Shown piece after piece: positions 36,640 through 45,320 of a stretch of 63,560 nucleotides of DNA. Every line of letters starts with the position of its first letter. Positions within the stretch are counted from its first letter, which is position 1. Both the position numbers and the translations under genes were made by a program. The notes beneath the pieces were generated by a model. The model ran no database searches. It was not told where the DNA came from and was given only the letters and a program-made list of their open reading frames with translations. Source of the DNA: Melioribacteraceae bacterium (lineage in GTDB: Bacteria; Bacteroidota; Ignavibacteria; Ignavibacteriales; Melioribacteraceae); NCBI GenBank assembly GCA_024103215.1, contig JAGFIY010000048.1, positions 1 to 63,560 of the forward strand. The letters are read 5' to 3'.

Positions 36640-38115
36640 ATGATTGATAAAGCAAAGATATTGATTATAGATGACGAAGAAGGTTTAAGACTAGGAACAA
36701 AGCGTTTGCTCGAACTTGAAGATTATTTTGTCGATGCAGCCGAAAACGGTTCGGAAGGAATTAAACTCGGAACAACCAATGAATATGATCTTGCTTTTAT
36801 TGATTTAAAAATGCCCGACTATGACGGAATCGAAGTATTAAAAAAAATAAAGGAAGCAAGACCAAATACAGTTTGCTATATAGCAACGGCTTACGCAAGT
36901 TATGACACAGCGGTTGAGGCAACACGAATTGGGGCATATGGATATATTCCAAAACCCTTTACTCCCGATGAACTTTTATACAGCGTAGAAAAAGGAATGC
37001 TTCAAAGAAATCTTCTGCTTGAATCCGAGCGATTAAAATTGGAAAGAGAAAAAAATCTTCTTGAACTAGCTTCGGAAAAAAGTAGATTAAAGACAATACT
37101 TAATTCAATTGCCGGTGGAGTTCTCGTAGTTAATAGATTGGGTAAGATAGTCTACTTCAACAATGCTGCACTAAAACTGGCAGACTCAGATAAATTCGAA
37201 ACCGGGAAACCGCTTCCGGAAAATTTCCCCGAAGAACTTAAAGAGATTGCGTCGGAATATCTTAATGCTGACATTTTCATTTCCGGAGCAAAATCTTTGG
37301 AAATTGAAATTAAACCAAATCAAGAATTAGTAATACAAGGAATTGTCTCCCATGTTCCGGAAGGAGAAAATAGTTTTGCCGGAGTTGTTATAGTTTTAAG
37401 AAATATAACCGAAGCAAAAAAAATTGAGCATATTAAGAACCAATTCGTATCGATGGTTGCTCATGAATTGAAGGCTCCGGTTTCAGCTGTTATAGGATTT
37501 TTACAATTGTCGATGGATGAAAATGTTAAACTGCCTGAAGAGAAAAAGCTTGAATTTATGCAACGCTCTACCACGCGGCTTAAAAGTCTGCTCGATCTCG
37601 TAAACGATCTGCTCGATATTTCTCGCATGGAAATTAATACAAAACAAAAAATTATCGAACCAATAGATTTAAAAGAAATATTAAACTCAACATTAGAACT
37701 TTTTTCACTAGATATTAAAAATAAAAATATTGTTGTTGAAAAAAGGATAGATCAAAATCTATCTCTTATAAATATGGATAAAAGTGAAATCTCAAGAGTT
37801 TTCACCAATCTGATTAGTAATGCTGTAAAGTATAATCACGACAACGGTAAAATTGTTATAAATATTTCAAATAAAAATAATTTCATCGAAATTTTAATCA
37901 AAGATTCAGGAATTGGATTGCGGGAAGAGGAAAGAGAAAAAATATTCACTGAATTTTTCCGCGCAAAAAATAAATTTACTAAATCAATTTCCGGCACCGG
38001 ACTTGGACTATCGATTGTTAAGAGAATTGTTGATTCGTATAACGGAAAAATAAGGTTCGAAAGCGAGTATGAAAAAGGAACGACATTTATTATTCAATTT
38101 CCAATAAATGATTAA
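36640..38115 (+). CDS. Receiver-PAS-histidine kinase hybrid
   Basis: A 491-residue soluble protein. A receiver comes first (Asp55 in LAFIDLKMPDYDG, Lys in IPKPFTP), then a coiled coil, a PAS domain (LNSIAGGVLVVNRLGKIVYFN, about residues 155-260), a HisKA dimerisation domain with His275 in MVAHELKAPVSA, and an ATPase domain (NLISNAVKYNHDN, GIGLREEE, GTGLGLSIVKRI). An N-terminal receiver lets another kinase control this one. That makes it a natural downstream partner of the hydrogenase-kinase two genes back. The PAS cofactor is not obvious. Confidence 0.92.
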   Translation: MIDKAKILIIDDEEGLRLGTKRLLELEDYFVDAAENGSEGIKLGTTNEYDLAFIDLKMPDYDGIEVLKKIKEARPNTVCYIATAYASYDTAVEATRIGAYGYIPKPFTPDELLYSVEKGMLQRNLLLESERLKLEREKNLLELASEKSRLKTILNSIAGGVLVVNRLGKIVYFNNAALKLADSDKFETGKPLPENFPEELKEIASEYLNADIFISGAKSLEIEIKPNQELVIQGIVSHVPEGENSFAGVVIVLRNITEAKKIEHIKNQFVSMVAHELKAPVSAVIGFLQLSMDENVKLPEEKKLEFMQRSTTRLKSLLDLVNDLLDISRMEINTKQKIIEPIDLKEILNSTLELFSLDIKNKNIVVEKRIDQNLSLINMDKSEISRVFTNLISNAVKYNHDNGKIVINISNKNNFIEILIKDSGIGLREEEREKIFTEFFRAKNKFTKSISGTGLGLSIVKRIVDSYNGKIRFESEYEKGTTFIIQFPIND

Positions 38116-38145
38116 CTAACTAAGAACAAAGAAAAGAGGTACCAA

Positions 38146-38517
38146 ATGGCATTAATCGCAGTAATTGATGATGATCCCGATATCATCGAAGCGAGTTCCT
38201 TGGTTCTAAAATCAAAAGGTTATCACGTTGTAACCGCCACTAATCCAGATGACGGTTACAAGATTATTCAAGAAAAGAAACCAGATTTAATTATTCTCGA
38301 TGTTATGATGGATGAACCCGATGATGGATTTTTCTTGGCTCAGAAACTGAGACGCGAAAAAATTAAGACACCTATTCTTATGTACACTTCTGTTTCTAAA
38401 ACTATCGGAATGGAATTTGGAGCCGGTGAGATGGTTCCCGTGGATGATTTTGTTGAAAAACCCATATCACCTGATGAATTGCTCAGCAAAGTTCATTTTC
38501 TTCTTAATAAGGAATAG
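38146..38517 (+). CDS. Second stand-alone receiver
   Basis: A 123-residue receiver with no output domain. It has IDDDPD, phosphoacceptor Asp52 in IILDVMMDEPDDG, the Thr/Ser switch in LMYTSVS and the final VEKPISP. An AAGAGG ribosome site precedes the ATG. It resembles the receiver encoded 2 kb upstream, including the DEPDDGF / EHHDSGF turn after the Asp, so the two may be duplicates serving different kinases. It ends eight bases before hydC2. Confidence 0.9.
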   Translation: MALIAVIDDDPDIIEASSLVLKSKGYHVVTATNPDDGYKIIQEKKPDLIILDVMMDEPDDGFFLAQKLRREKIKTPILMYTSVSKTIGMEFGAGEMVPVDDFVEKPISPDELLSKVHFLLNKE

Positions 38518-38525
38518 GAGGCATA

Positions 38526-39002
38526 ATGCTTGTAGAAGAAAAAAATGCAGTAACAGAAGAAATCGAAAACCTAGTTAAAACTTACGGATCCGAAAGATCG
38601 GCACTTATGCCGATACTTCAAGAAATCCAGAAAAAGCATCGTCACATATCAGACTATGCTCAACAAGAAGTTGCACGATTGCTTGATATTCACCCGGTTG
38701 AAGTGTTCAGCTTTATTTCATTTTACTCATTCCTTAACACTGAACCAAAAGGAAAAAATATTATTAGAATCTGCAGAACCATTGTGTGCGATACTAAGAA
38801 TAAAAGTGCAGTCGTTGCAGCTATTGAACGCGAACTCGGTATTAAAGTTGGTGAAACAACTAAAGACAAAAAATTCACTTTAGAATATGCAAATTGTATT
38901 GGAATGTGTGATCAAGGTCCCGCAATGGCAGTTAACGATCGAGTTTATACTAAAGTAACTCCTGAAAAGGCAATTGCAATTTTAAGTGAGGTGAGGGGGT
39001 GA
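38526..39002 (+). CDS. hydC: Trimeric [FeFe]-hydrogenase, NuoE-like subunit (HydC2)
   Basis: A 158-residue second copy of the NuoE/HydC thioredoxin-fold protein. The [2Fe-2S] cysteines are in CRTIVCDTK and CIGMCDQGPA, the latter differing from the CIGACSIAP of HydC1. An AGGAGG ribosome site sits just upstream. It shares the GVGETT-DKKFTLE block with HydC1, so the two are paralogues, but the N-termini are quite different. Its stop codon lies one base before the hydB2 start. Confidence 0.92.
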   Translation: MLVEEKNAVTEEIENLVKTYGSERSALMPILQEIQKKHRHISDYAQQEVARLLDIHPVEVFSFISFYSFLNTEPKGKNIIRICRTIVCDTKNKSAVVAAIERELGIKVGETTKDKKFTLEYANCIGMCDQGPAMAVNDRVYTKVTPEKAIAILSEVRG

Positions 39003-39003
39003 C

Positions 39004-40212
39004 ATGGAAAAGATAAAGAAAAGGAGAGAAGGAAAAGTAATTTTCTCGGAATACACTCGCGGAGCGGGCATAAACAAATTGAAGGAATTTTCCCGGGAAG
39101 ATGTATTGTTCGAACTGAAAGAATCCGGTTTGAAGGGTAGAGGAGGAGCAGGTTTTCCAACAGCAACAAAATGGATGTTAACAGCTGCTGCTAAAAGCGA
39201 TAAGAAATTCGTGATCTGCAACGCCGATGAAGGTGAACCCGGGACATTTAAAGACCGTGTTTTACTAACCGAATATCCTGAGCTAGTATTTGACGGAATG
39301 GTTATTGCTGGTTATACAATCGGTGCGAAATTGGGAATTGTTTATCTCCGTGGTGAATATGAATACTTAATGAAGCCGTTGCAGGATTACCTTCAAGTTA
39401 TGAAGGAAGATAATTTGCTTGGTAACAACATTGCCGGTGTGACTGGATTTGATTTTGATATTAATATTGTAATGGGATCCGGCGCTTACGTTTGCGGTGA
39501 AGAAACTGCTTTAATCGAATCGCTTGAAGGACATCGTGGTGAAGCAAGAAACAGGCCCCCGTTCCCGGTAAATACAGGTTATATGGGGCATCCAACCACA
39601 GTAAACAACGTTGAAACTCTTGCTGCGGTTTCACATATTGTAATCAAAGGCGGCAACTGGTTTAAGAAGGTTGGAACAGATAAATCTACCGGATCAAAAC
39701 TGCTTTCAATCTCTGGTGACTGCAACAAACCCGGTGTTTATGAAGTTCCTTGGGGAACCACAATTCAAGAAGTACTAAAACTGGTTGATGCTAAAGATAC
39801 TAAAGCTGTTCAAGTTGGAGGTGCATCCGGAATTTGTCTAAATAAAACTCAATTCGATCGCACAATTAGTTACGAAGATGTTGCAACCGGCGGCTCTATA
39901 ATGATTTTCAACGAAAATCGAGATATGCTCCATATTCTTAAAAATTTTATGGAATTTTTTGTAGAAGAATCATGCGGTCAATGCACACCTTGTAGAATAG
40001 GAAACGTAAAAATGCTTGAAGGAATTGAGATGATTGAAAGAAACGATTACACATTTTCGTACATCAATAAGTTGAAAGGTTTGGCTGAAACTATGAAAGT
40101 TGCTTCAAAGTGCGGACTTGGACAGTCAAGTCCAAACCCTTTCTTGTCGATTATAGAGAATTTTAGGGAAGAAATATTCAATGGAAGTCACGGAGGTCGT
40201 AATGGAAAATAA
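39004..40212 (+). CDS. hydB: Trimeric [FeFe]-hydrogenase, short NuoF-like flavin subunit (HydB2)
   Basis: A 402-residue NuoF core only: GLKGRGGAGFPTATKW, CNADEGEPGTFKDRVLL, GSGAYVCGEETALIESLEG, and SCGQCTPCRIGNVKM with a later Cys for the [4Fe-4S] cluster. It lacks the N-terminal thioredoxin-like domain and the C-terminal two-cluster ferredoxin present in HydB1, so its electron route must be simpler. NADH and FMN binding motifs are intact. A strong AGGGGGTGA ribosome site overlaps the end of hydC2, and the gene overlaps hydA2 by 11 bases. Confidence 0.93.
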   Translation: MEKIKKRREGKVIFSEYTRGAGINKLKEFSREDVLFELKESGLKGRGGAGFPTATKWMLTAAAKSDKKFVICNADEGEPGTFKDRVLLTEYPELVFDGMVIAGYTIGAKLGIVYLRGEYEYLMKPLQDYLQVMKEDNLLGNNIAGVTGFDFDINIVMGSGAYVCGEETALIESLEGHRGEARNRPPFPVNTGYMGHPTTVNNVETLAAVSHIVIKGGNWFKKVGTDKSTGSKLLSISGDCNKPGVYEVPWGTTIQEVLKLVDAKDTKAVQVGGASGICLNKTQFDRTISYEDVATGGSIMIFNENRDMLHILKNFMEFFVEESCGQCTPCRIGNVKMLEGIEMIERNDYTFSYINKLKGLAETMKVASKCGLGQSSPNPFLSIIENFREEIFNGSHGGRNGK

Positions 40213-42118
40213 AAATGAAAAAAGGGCACCTGTAAGTCAAAAAGCTCATACTGTCGAAAAACCAAAAAATCCGGAATACATCGGTGGTACAGTTTCCATT
40301 GAAATAAACGAGAAAAAGATTTCCGTGCCTATGGGAACAACAATTCTTGAAGCTTGTCGTGAACATGGAATTCATATTCCTACTTTATGTCATCACGATG
40401 ATTTGTGTGTTGCGGGTGTTTGCAGAATTTGCGTAGTTGAAGTTGAAGGAATGAGAACACTTCAAGCATCTTGCGCTTATCCAATAACTTCTCCTATAAA
40501 AATCAAAACTTCATCTCCAATGGTTCGTAAAGCAAGAAGAAATATCATAGACTTGCTGATAAGCGAACATTACGGCGAATGCTATGCTTGTGTTCGAAAC
40601 AACAACTGTGAACTTCAATCTCTCGCAAAGGAATATGGTGTTGATACTTTTAACTTTGGTCACGTTCAATCACCAAGATTTGAAGTTGATCTATCATCTC
40701 CTTCAGTTGTAAGAGATATGAACAAATGTGTTCTCTGCAAGCGATGTGTAAGAACATGTATCGACTTGCAGGAAGTCGGCGTTTTAGAAGCAATCGGAAG
40801 AGGCGATCATACTCATATAAGCACTTTCTTGGAAAAACCTCTTGCCGATGTAATCTGTATCAATTGCGGTCAGTGTATAAACAGATGTCCAACAGGTGCA
40901 TTACGAGCAAATGATCCTTCGGATGAAATATGGAATGCAATAGATGATCCAAATAAACACGTAGTAATTCAAACTGCACCATCGCCTCGTGCTGCAATAG
41001 GTGAGGAATTTGGACTACCTCCAGGAACTTCTGTAACTGGAGAATTAAATACCGCATTAAGAAGAATAGGCTTTGATAAAGTATTTGATACAAATTTTAC
41101 TGCTGACCTAACAATAATTGAAGAAGGTACAGAATTACTTATTCGACTTTATAATGCTTTAGTTAAAAACGATCCGACAGCAATAGTTCCACAATTTACT
41201 TCTTGTTCGCCCGGTTGGGTTAAATATCTAGAACATTTTTATCCCGATTTTATCGATCATTTATCGTCCGCAAAATCACCTCAGCAAATGTTCGGAGCAT
41301 TGATAAAAACATTCTATGCACAAGAAGTAAAGGTAAATCCAGAAGATATCGTGACTGTTGCAGTAATGCCATGTTCGGCTAAGAAATTTGAATGCAACAG
41401 ACCGGAAATGCAGGATAGTGGATTTAAAGATGTTGATTATGGTTTAACCACACGCGAACTTGCTAAGATGATAAAGGAAGCAGGAATAAACTTGCCTGAA
41501 ATGCCTAAGTCAGAATTTGATGATCCATTCGGAAATGCGAGCGGTGCTGGATTAATATTCGGTGCTACTGGAGGTGTTATGGAAGCAGCTCTTAGAACCG
41601 TCCTCGAACTTGTAACAGGTAATAAGGTGGAAGATATTTTTGAAAATATGAACATCGTTCCTGTTCGCGGATTTGAAGGAATACGCTATGCCGAAATTCC
41701 TGTCGAAAATGTTGGTCCTGTTCCGGATTTACTAAAGGCGTATTTTAAAGATTGGAATTGGCTTAAAGGTGTAACACTTAAAGTTGCCGTTGCTCACGGA
41801 ACTGCAAATGCTAAAAAAGTGCTTGAAGACATAAAAGCAGGCGGCAAACTAAGTCAATGTCATTTTATAGAGTTTATGGGATGTCCGGGTGGATGCTTAG
41901 GTGGCGGTGGTCAACCCATACCGACAAACGAAGAAATTCGTAAAAAACGCGCAGAAGCAATTTATGCAGAAGACCAAGGATTGCCAATTAGAAAATCTCA
42001 TGAGAATCCTCATATACTTTACATCTATGAGAATTTCTTAACCGAGGGTCCGTGCAGTCACAAATCACATAAACTGCTTCATACACAGTACGTAAAACGC
42101 GGGAAGTATATAGCTTAA
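40202..42118 (+). CDS. hydA: [FeFe]-hydrogenase-like catalytic subunit with altered H-cluster loop (HydA2)
   Basis: A 638-residue group A-type catalytic subunit with the same accessory clusters as HydA1: [2Fe-2S] (LCHHDDLCVAGVCRICVVE), His-Cys3 (HYGECYACVRNNNC), two [4Fe-4S] (CVLCKRCVRTC, CINCGQCINRC). In loop 1 it reads TSCSPGW (residues 333-339): the relay Cys335 is kept but Ser336 sits where the first H-cluster cubane ligand is in CpI. Loops 2 and 3 keep Cys391, Cys561 and Cys565, though ACPGG has become GCPGG. The proton-path Glu residues (IIEEGTEL) are retained. It is longer than HydA1, partly through about 35 N-terminal residues and an insert near residue 500-545. GGAGGT at 40192-40197 supports the ATG at 40202 over 40181. 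Confidence 0.92.
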   Translation: MENKNEKRAPVSQKAHTVEKPKNPEYIGGTVSIEINEKKISVPMGTTILEACREHGIHIPTLCHHDDLCVAGVCRICVVEVEGMRTLQASCAYPITSPIKIKTSSPMVRKARRNIIDLLISEHYGECYACVRNNNCELQSLAKEYGVDTFNFGHVQSPRFEVDLSSPSVVRDMNKCVLCKRCVRTCIDLQEVGVLEAIGRGDHTHISTFLEKPLADVICINCGQCINRCPTGALRANDPSDEIWNAIDDPNKHVVIQTAPSPRAAIGEEFGLPPGTSVTGELNTALRRIGFDKVFDTNFTADLTIIEEGTELLIRLYNALVKNDPTAIVPQFTSCSPGWVKYLEHFYPDFIDHLSSAKSPQQMFGALIKTFYAQEVKVNPEDIVTVAVMPCSAKKFECNRPEMQDSGFKDVDYGLTTRELAKMIKEAGINLPEMPKSEFDDPFGNASGAGLIFGATGGVMEAALRTVLELVTGNKVEDIFENMNIVPVRGFEGIRYAEIPVENVGPVPDLLKAYFKDWNWLKGVTLKVAVAHGTANAKKVLEDIKAGGKLSQCHFIEFMGCPGGCLGGGGQPIPTNEEIRKKRAEAIYAEDQGLPIRKSHENPHILYIYENFLTEGPCSHKSHKLLHTQYVKRGKYIA

Positions 42119-42126
42119 TTTCTGAG

Positions 42127-42154
42127 AGAGCCGGTAAAAATTTATCGGCTCTTT
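42127..42154 (+). terminator. Terminator closing the hydrogenase cluster
   Basis: AGAGCCG pairs with CGGCTCT (extended inside by GTAAA/TTTAT) and is followed by TTTATTATTT. It begins eight bases after the hydA2 stop codon and separates the cluster from the following histidine kinase gene. Confidence 0.8.
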
Positions 42155-42230
42155 ATTATTTGTTTTATTTATTCTGCACTATTGTTATATTATCGAAAGA
42201 AGTTCGCTCACAAACGAGAGTGGAAAACTT

Positions 42231-43622
42231 ATGTTAAAGCTCGTCCCCGAATGGGCACATCATTATGATGAATTTTGGGCAGCAATTCGAAAGAGGAATC
42301 TGTGGTTCATCCATCTAAGATATATATTTTTTATTATTCTACTTTTATTTGTATTTGTTGGCGAATATTTTTTGGATTTCCGGTTTACCGATCTCCAATT
42401 TAGAGCCATCCTCTTAACAGCATCTTATATTCTGATTTACAATGTTATAATTCATGCTTCAAGAAAACATGTCGGCTGTGAACCCGGAAAATTTAACTGC
42501 ATGTATTTATCGCTTATTCAGACCGTACTTGATATCTCAGCTCTTTTTGTACTTATATATTATACCGGAATAATTGAATCCCCTTTATATATGTTATTCA
42601 TCTTTCAGACTGTCATTGGGTCAATGATTTTACCAGGTGTAGTTGTATATACCATAACAACCACTACATGTATAGTATTTATTGCAATGGTTTTCCTTCA
42701 GCATTTCGATTATCTTCCCTCTCATTTGATTATTGGACTTACTCCCAATATGATGGAACACACTTTCACGTATGATATATTAGTTGTGACAATTTTCTCT
42801 TTTATTATGCTCTGTTCAGTTTATCTTGCCAATACAATTTCCAGAAGACTTTATAAGAGAGAGCAGCAGTTAAGAGATTATATAATAAAAATAGACGAAG
42901 CTGAAATCACAAAACAAAGATATATTATGGGAGTAGTTCATGAAATAAAATCACCGATAAATGCTGTTCAATCGATTTTAGATTTGGTAATTAACAAATA
43001 TTTGGGGCCTGTAACTCCGGAGATTGAAGAAAAACTAAAACGAGCTAAATCAAGATCTGAGGAATCGCTTCAGTTAATAAATAATGTTCTACATATTTCT
43101 AAACTAAAATTGCTTGAAGTTTCTAAAAAGGAAGAAATAGCTTTAACCAAGGTGATGCATACCTTGCTCGATAAAAATTATGAGACTGCTTCTATCAAAA
43201 ACATAACAATAAAATTATCGGATAAAAGAAAAAGAAAAAAAATCATTTCTGCTGATAAAACTTTGCTTGAATTAGCTTTTTCAAACATAATCGGAAACAG
43301 TGTAAAATATGGCAGACAAGACGGAACAATACTAATCGAATTAAATGATCCGTTACCGGATTCGGTTCAAATAAGTGTTCACGATGATGGAATTGGTATT
43401 CCTACACTGGAAGTTACAACAGTATTCGAAGAGTTTTACCGTGCTTCGAATGCAAAGAAAAAAAGCTTTGAGGGAAGCGGCTTAGGATTATCACTTGTAA
43501 AAGAAATTATTGAAAAGCAAAAGGGGAGTATCGAATTGCGCAGTCCATCGAAATTTGGTTCTGAGCAATTTCCCGGAACTACAGTTACAATAACCCTTCC
43601 AACAATCGAATTAAGAGAGTAA
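42231..43622 (+). CDS. Integral-membrane histidine kinase
   Basis: A 463-residue sensor kinase. About six transmembrane helices fill residues 25-205 with only short loops between them, so the sensor is in the membrane itself; a CEPGKFNC loop near residue 85 holds two cysteines. A short coiled coil leads to the HisKA domain with His237 in GVVHEIKSPINA, and the ATPase domain has NIIGNSVKYGRQDG, DDGIGIPTLEV and GSGLGLSLVKEI. It lies 112 bases downstream of hydA2 after a terminator and has no receiver partner beside it, so it may talk to the stand-alone receivers upstream. It ends one base from the convergent ispE. Confidence 0.88.
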   Translation: MLKLVPEWAHHYDEFWAAIRKRNLWFIHLRYIFFIILLLFVFVGEYFLDFRFTDLQFRAILLTASYILIYNVIIHASRKHVGCEPGKFNCMYLSLIQTVLDISALFVLIYYTGIIESPLYMLFIFQTVIGSMILPGVVVYTITTTTCIVFIAMVFLQHFDYLPSHLIIGLTPNMMEHTFTYDILVVTIFSFIMLCSVYLANTISRRLYKREQQLRDYIIKIDEAEITKQRYIMGVVHEIKSPINAVQSILDLVINKYLGPVTPEIEEKLKRAKSRSEESLQLINNVLHISKLKLLEVSKKEEIALTKVMHTLLDKNYETASIKNITIKLSDKRKRKKIISADKTLLELAFSNIIGNSVKYGRQDGTILIELNDPLPDSVQISVHDDGIGIPTLEVTTVFEEFYRASNAKKKSFEGSGLGLSLVKEIIEKQKGSIELRSPSKFGSEQFPGTTVTITLPTIELRE

Positions 43623-43623
43623 C

Positions 43624-44457
43624 TCAACTATCGGAACTAAAATAAAGATAGTTTTCGGGTAATGCATCTATCACATTCTGCAATAGACTTTCATTATTAA
43701 ATATTCCGTAAACAGTAGAACCGGTGCCAGTCATTTGAGTAAACAAAGCACCATGTTCACTCATCACTTTTTTTATTCGATAAATTTCCGGGTAAGATTT
43801 AAAAACTATTTCTTCAAAATCATTTATCAATTCTTTTCGGCATTTCTCATATTTCAATCTGTTCGATTCTATAAATTCATTTGGATCAATTTTATTTTTT
43901 TCTTTTTTGACTTCTGAGAAAAATTCCTTTGTCGATATATGAATCCCCGGATTTACAACGAGAATCTGTTCGTCGATTGAAAAATTAAGTAAAGTTAATT
44001 TCTCCCCGCGACTTTCACCGAGAGCTGGAGAGTTTAAGAGAAAAAATGGGACATCTGAACCAAGCTGCAACGCATATTTCTTTAGCTTTGAATCAGAGAT
44101 TTTAAGATCATACAATTTATTTAAGGAACTAAGAGCAGACGCTGCATTTGAACTGCCGCCTCCGAGTCCGCCTCCGACAGGGATCCTTTTTTCAATATTT
44201 ACAGAAGTCGGTAAAGATACGTTCAACGAACTTTCGAGAATTTCAATTGCTTTAATTACTAAGTTATCATTACCATTTAACTCTTTTATATTGCAATTTA
44301 TTTTAGTCTTACTACTTTTACTAAATTCAATTTCGTCATACAAAAACTCTATCGGATAAAATATAGTACTTAGATTATGATAACCATCTTTTCTCTTCGA
44401 TAATACCCTGAGACCTAAGTTAATTTTTGCTTGGGACTTAACTTTGATTGAATTCAT
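43624..44457 (-). CDS. ispE: 4-diphosphocytidyl-2-C-methyl-D-erythritol kinase (IspE)
   Basis: A 277-residue GHMP kinase: SQAKINLGLRVLSKRKDGYHNL at the start, the ATP loop PVGGGLGGGSSNAASAL, LGSDVPFFL and the C-terminal TGTGSTVYGIF. It phosphorylates CDP-methylerythritol in the non-mevalonate isoprenoid pathway. Its start overlaps the end of the homocysteine methyltransferase gene by 20 bases, so it is the last gene of a leftward run. Confidence 0.94.
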   Translation of the reverse strand: MNSIKVKSQAKINLGLRVLSKRKDGYHNLSTIFYPIEFLYDEIEFSKSSKTKINCNIKELNGNDNLVIKAIEILESSLNVSLPTSVNIEKRIPVGGGLGGGSSNAASALSSLNKLYDLKISDSKLKKYALQLGSDVPFFLLNSPALGESRGEKLTLLNFSIDEQILVVNPGIHISTKEFFSEVKKEKNKIDPNEFIESNRLKYEKCRKELINDFEEIVFKSYPEIYRIKKVMSEHGALFTQMTGTGSTVYGIFNNESLLQNVIDALPENYLYFSSDS

Positions 44458-45319
44458 CTACTACTCTTTTAATTTCATCAGTATATTTGTGGTCAGAACC
44501 ACAGCACGATCCGATCAAAAAAATCTCATTATCATAATTATTGAACACAACTTTACCGTATGATTTTTCATCTGGAAAATTTTCTTCATCTCCTATTCTT
44601 GACTTGGGAAAGCAATTCAAATAATATCCCTTAACTCCGGTTACTCGCAGTTTATCCCAATATTCTGCAAATGTATTCTTTTCTATACAATTAATGAGGA
44701 CAGCTGTCGGTTCGTAATTTAAGCAAAAATCTACTGCCTCGAACACTGTTTCTCCGCTCAATATTTTACCATTTGGTTCATAGTATAAACTTATCAAATA
44801 GTTAATTGAATTTTTTGAACAGTATTCTGATATGATTTCGATTTCATCAAAATGACTTTGAGTTTCGTTTAAAATAAAATCAACTCCCGCTTCAAGAAGA
44901 TAATCAATATGAGATTTATGATTTCTTTCTAATTCTTTTTTTGTGATTGTTCTTTTTGAGGAATAACAGTCTTCAGCGGGAGGATTTGAACCGGCTGCAA
45001 GAAGTTTGTTATTATGGGCTGTTTTAATAGTTATATCAGAATTTAACTGAACAAGTGTTTTTGAGTCATACTTATATTTTCTTACAGATGAAGGATTAGT
45101 TCTAAAAGTGTTTGTTGTCAAAATATCCGCGCCGGCTTGAACGTAATGAAGATATAGACTTTCCAAATAAAATATATGTTTATCTTCGGTTATTGTCCCC
45201 CATAGTTTGTTGTCTATATTTTTCAATGAACCAGTTAACAAACTACCGAGAGCACCGTCAAGAATAAACGGTCGATTTAGTTTGCTTCTTCTTTCCATTA
45301 AATCATATTTTGAAATCAT
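44438..45319 (-). CDS. Homocysteine S-methyltransferase-family protein
   Basis: A 293-residue barrel protein. It has the N-terminal FILDGALGSLL, the TTNTFRTNP motif of the methyl-donor site, LNETQSHFDEI, and the zinc-binding cysteines in LINCIEKN and GSCCGSDHKYTDEI. These match MmuM/MetH-N type enzymes that transfer a methyl group to homocysteine; the donor (S-methylmethionine, SAM, betaine or a corrinoid) cannot be told. The zinc motif reads GSCCGS instead of the usual GGCCGT, a conservative change. Confidence 0.87.
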   Translation of the reverse strand: MISKYDLMERRSKLNRPFILDGALGSLLTGSLKNIDNKLWGTITEDKHIFYLESLYLHYVQAGADILTTNTFRTNPSSVRKYKYDSKTLVQLNSDITIKTAHNNKLLAAGSNPPAEDCYSSKRTITKKELERNHKSHIDYLLEAGVDFILNETQSHFDEIEIISEYCSKNSINYLISLYYEPNGKILSGETVFEAVDFCLNYEPTAVLINCIEKNTFAEYWDKLRVTGVKGYYLNCFPKSRIGDEENFPDEKSYGKVVFNNYDNEIFLIGSCCGSDHKYTDEIKRVVDEFNQS

Positions 45320-45320
45320 C

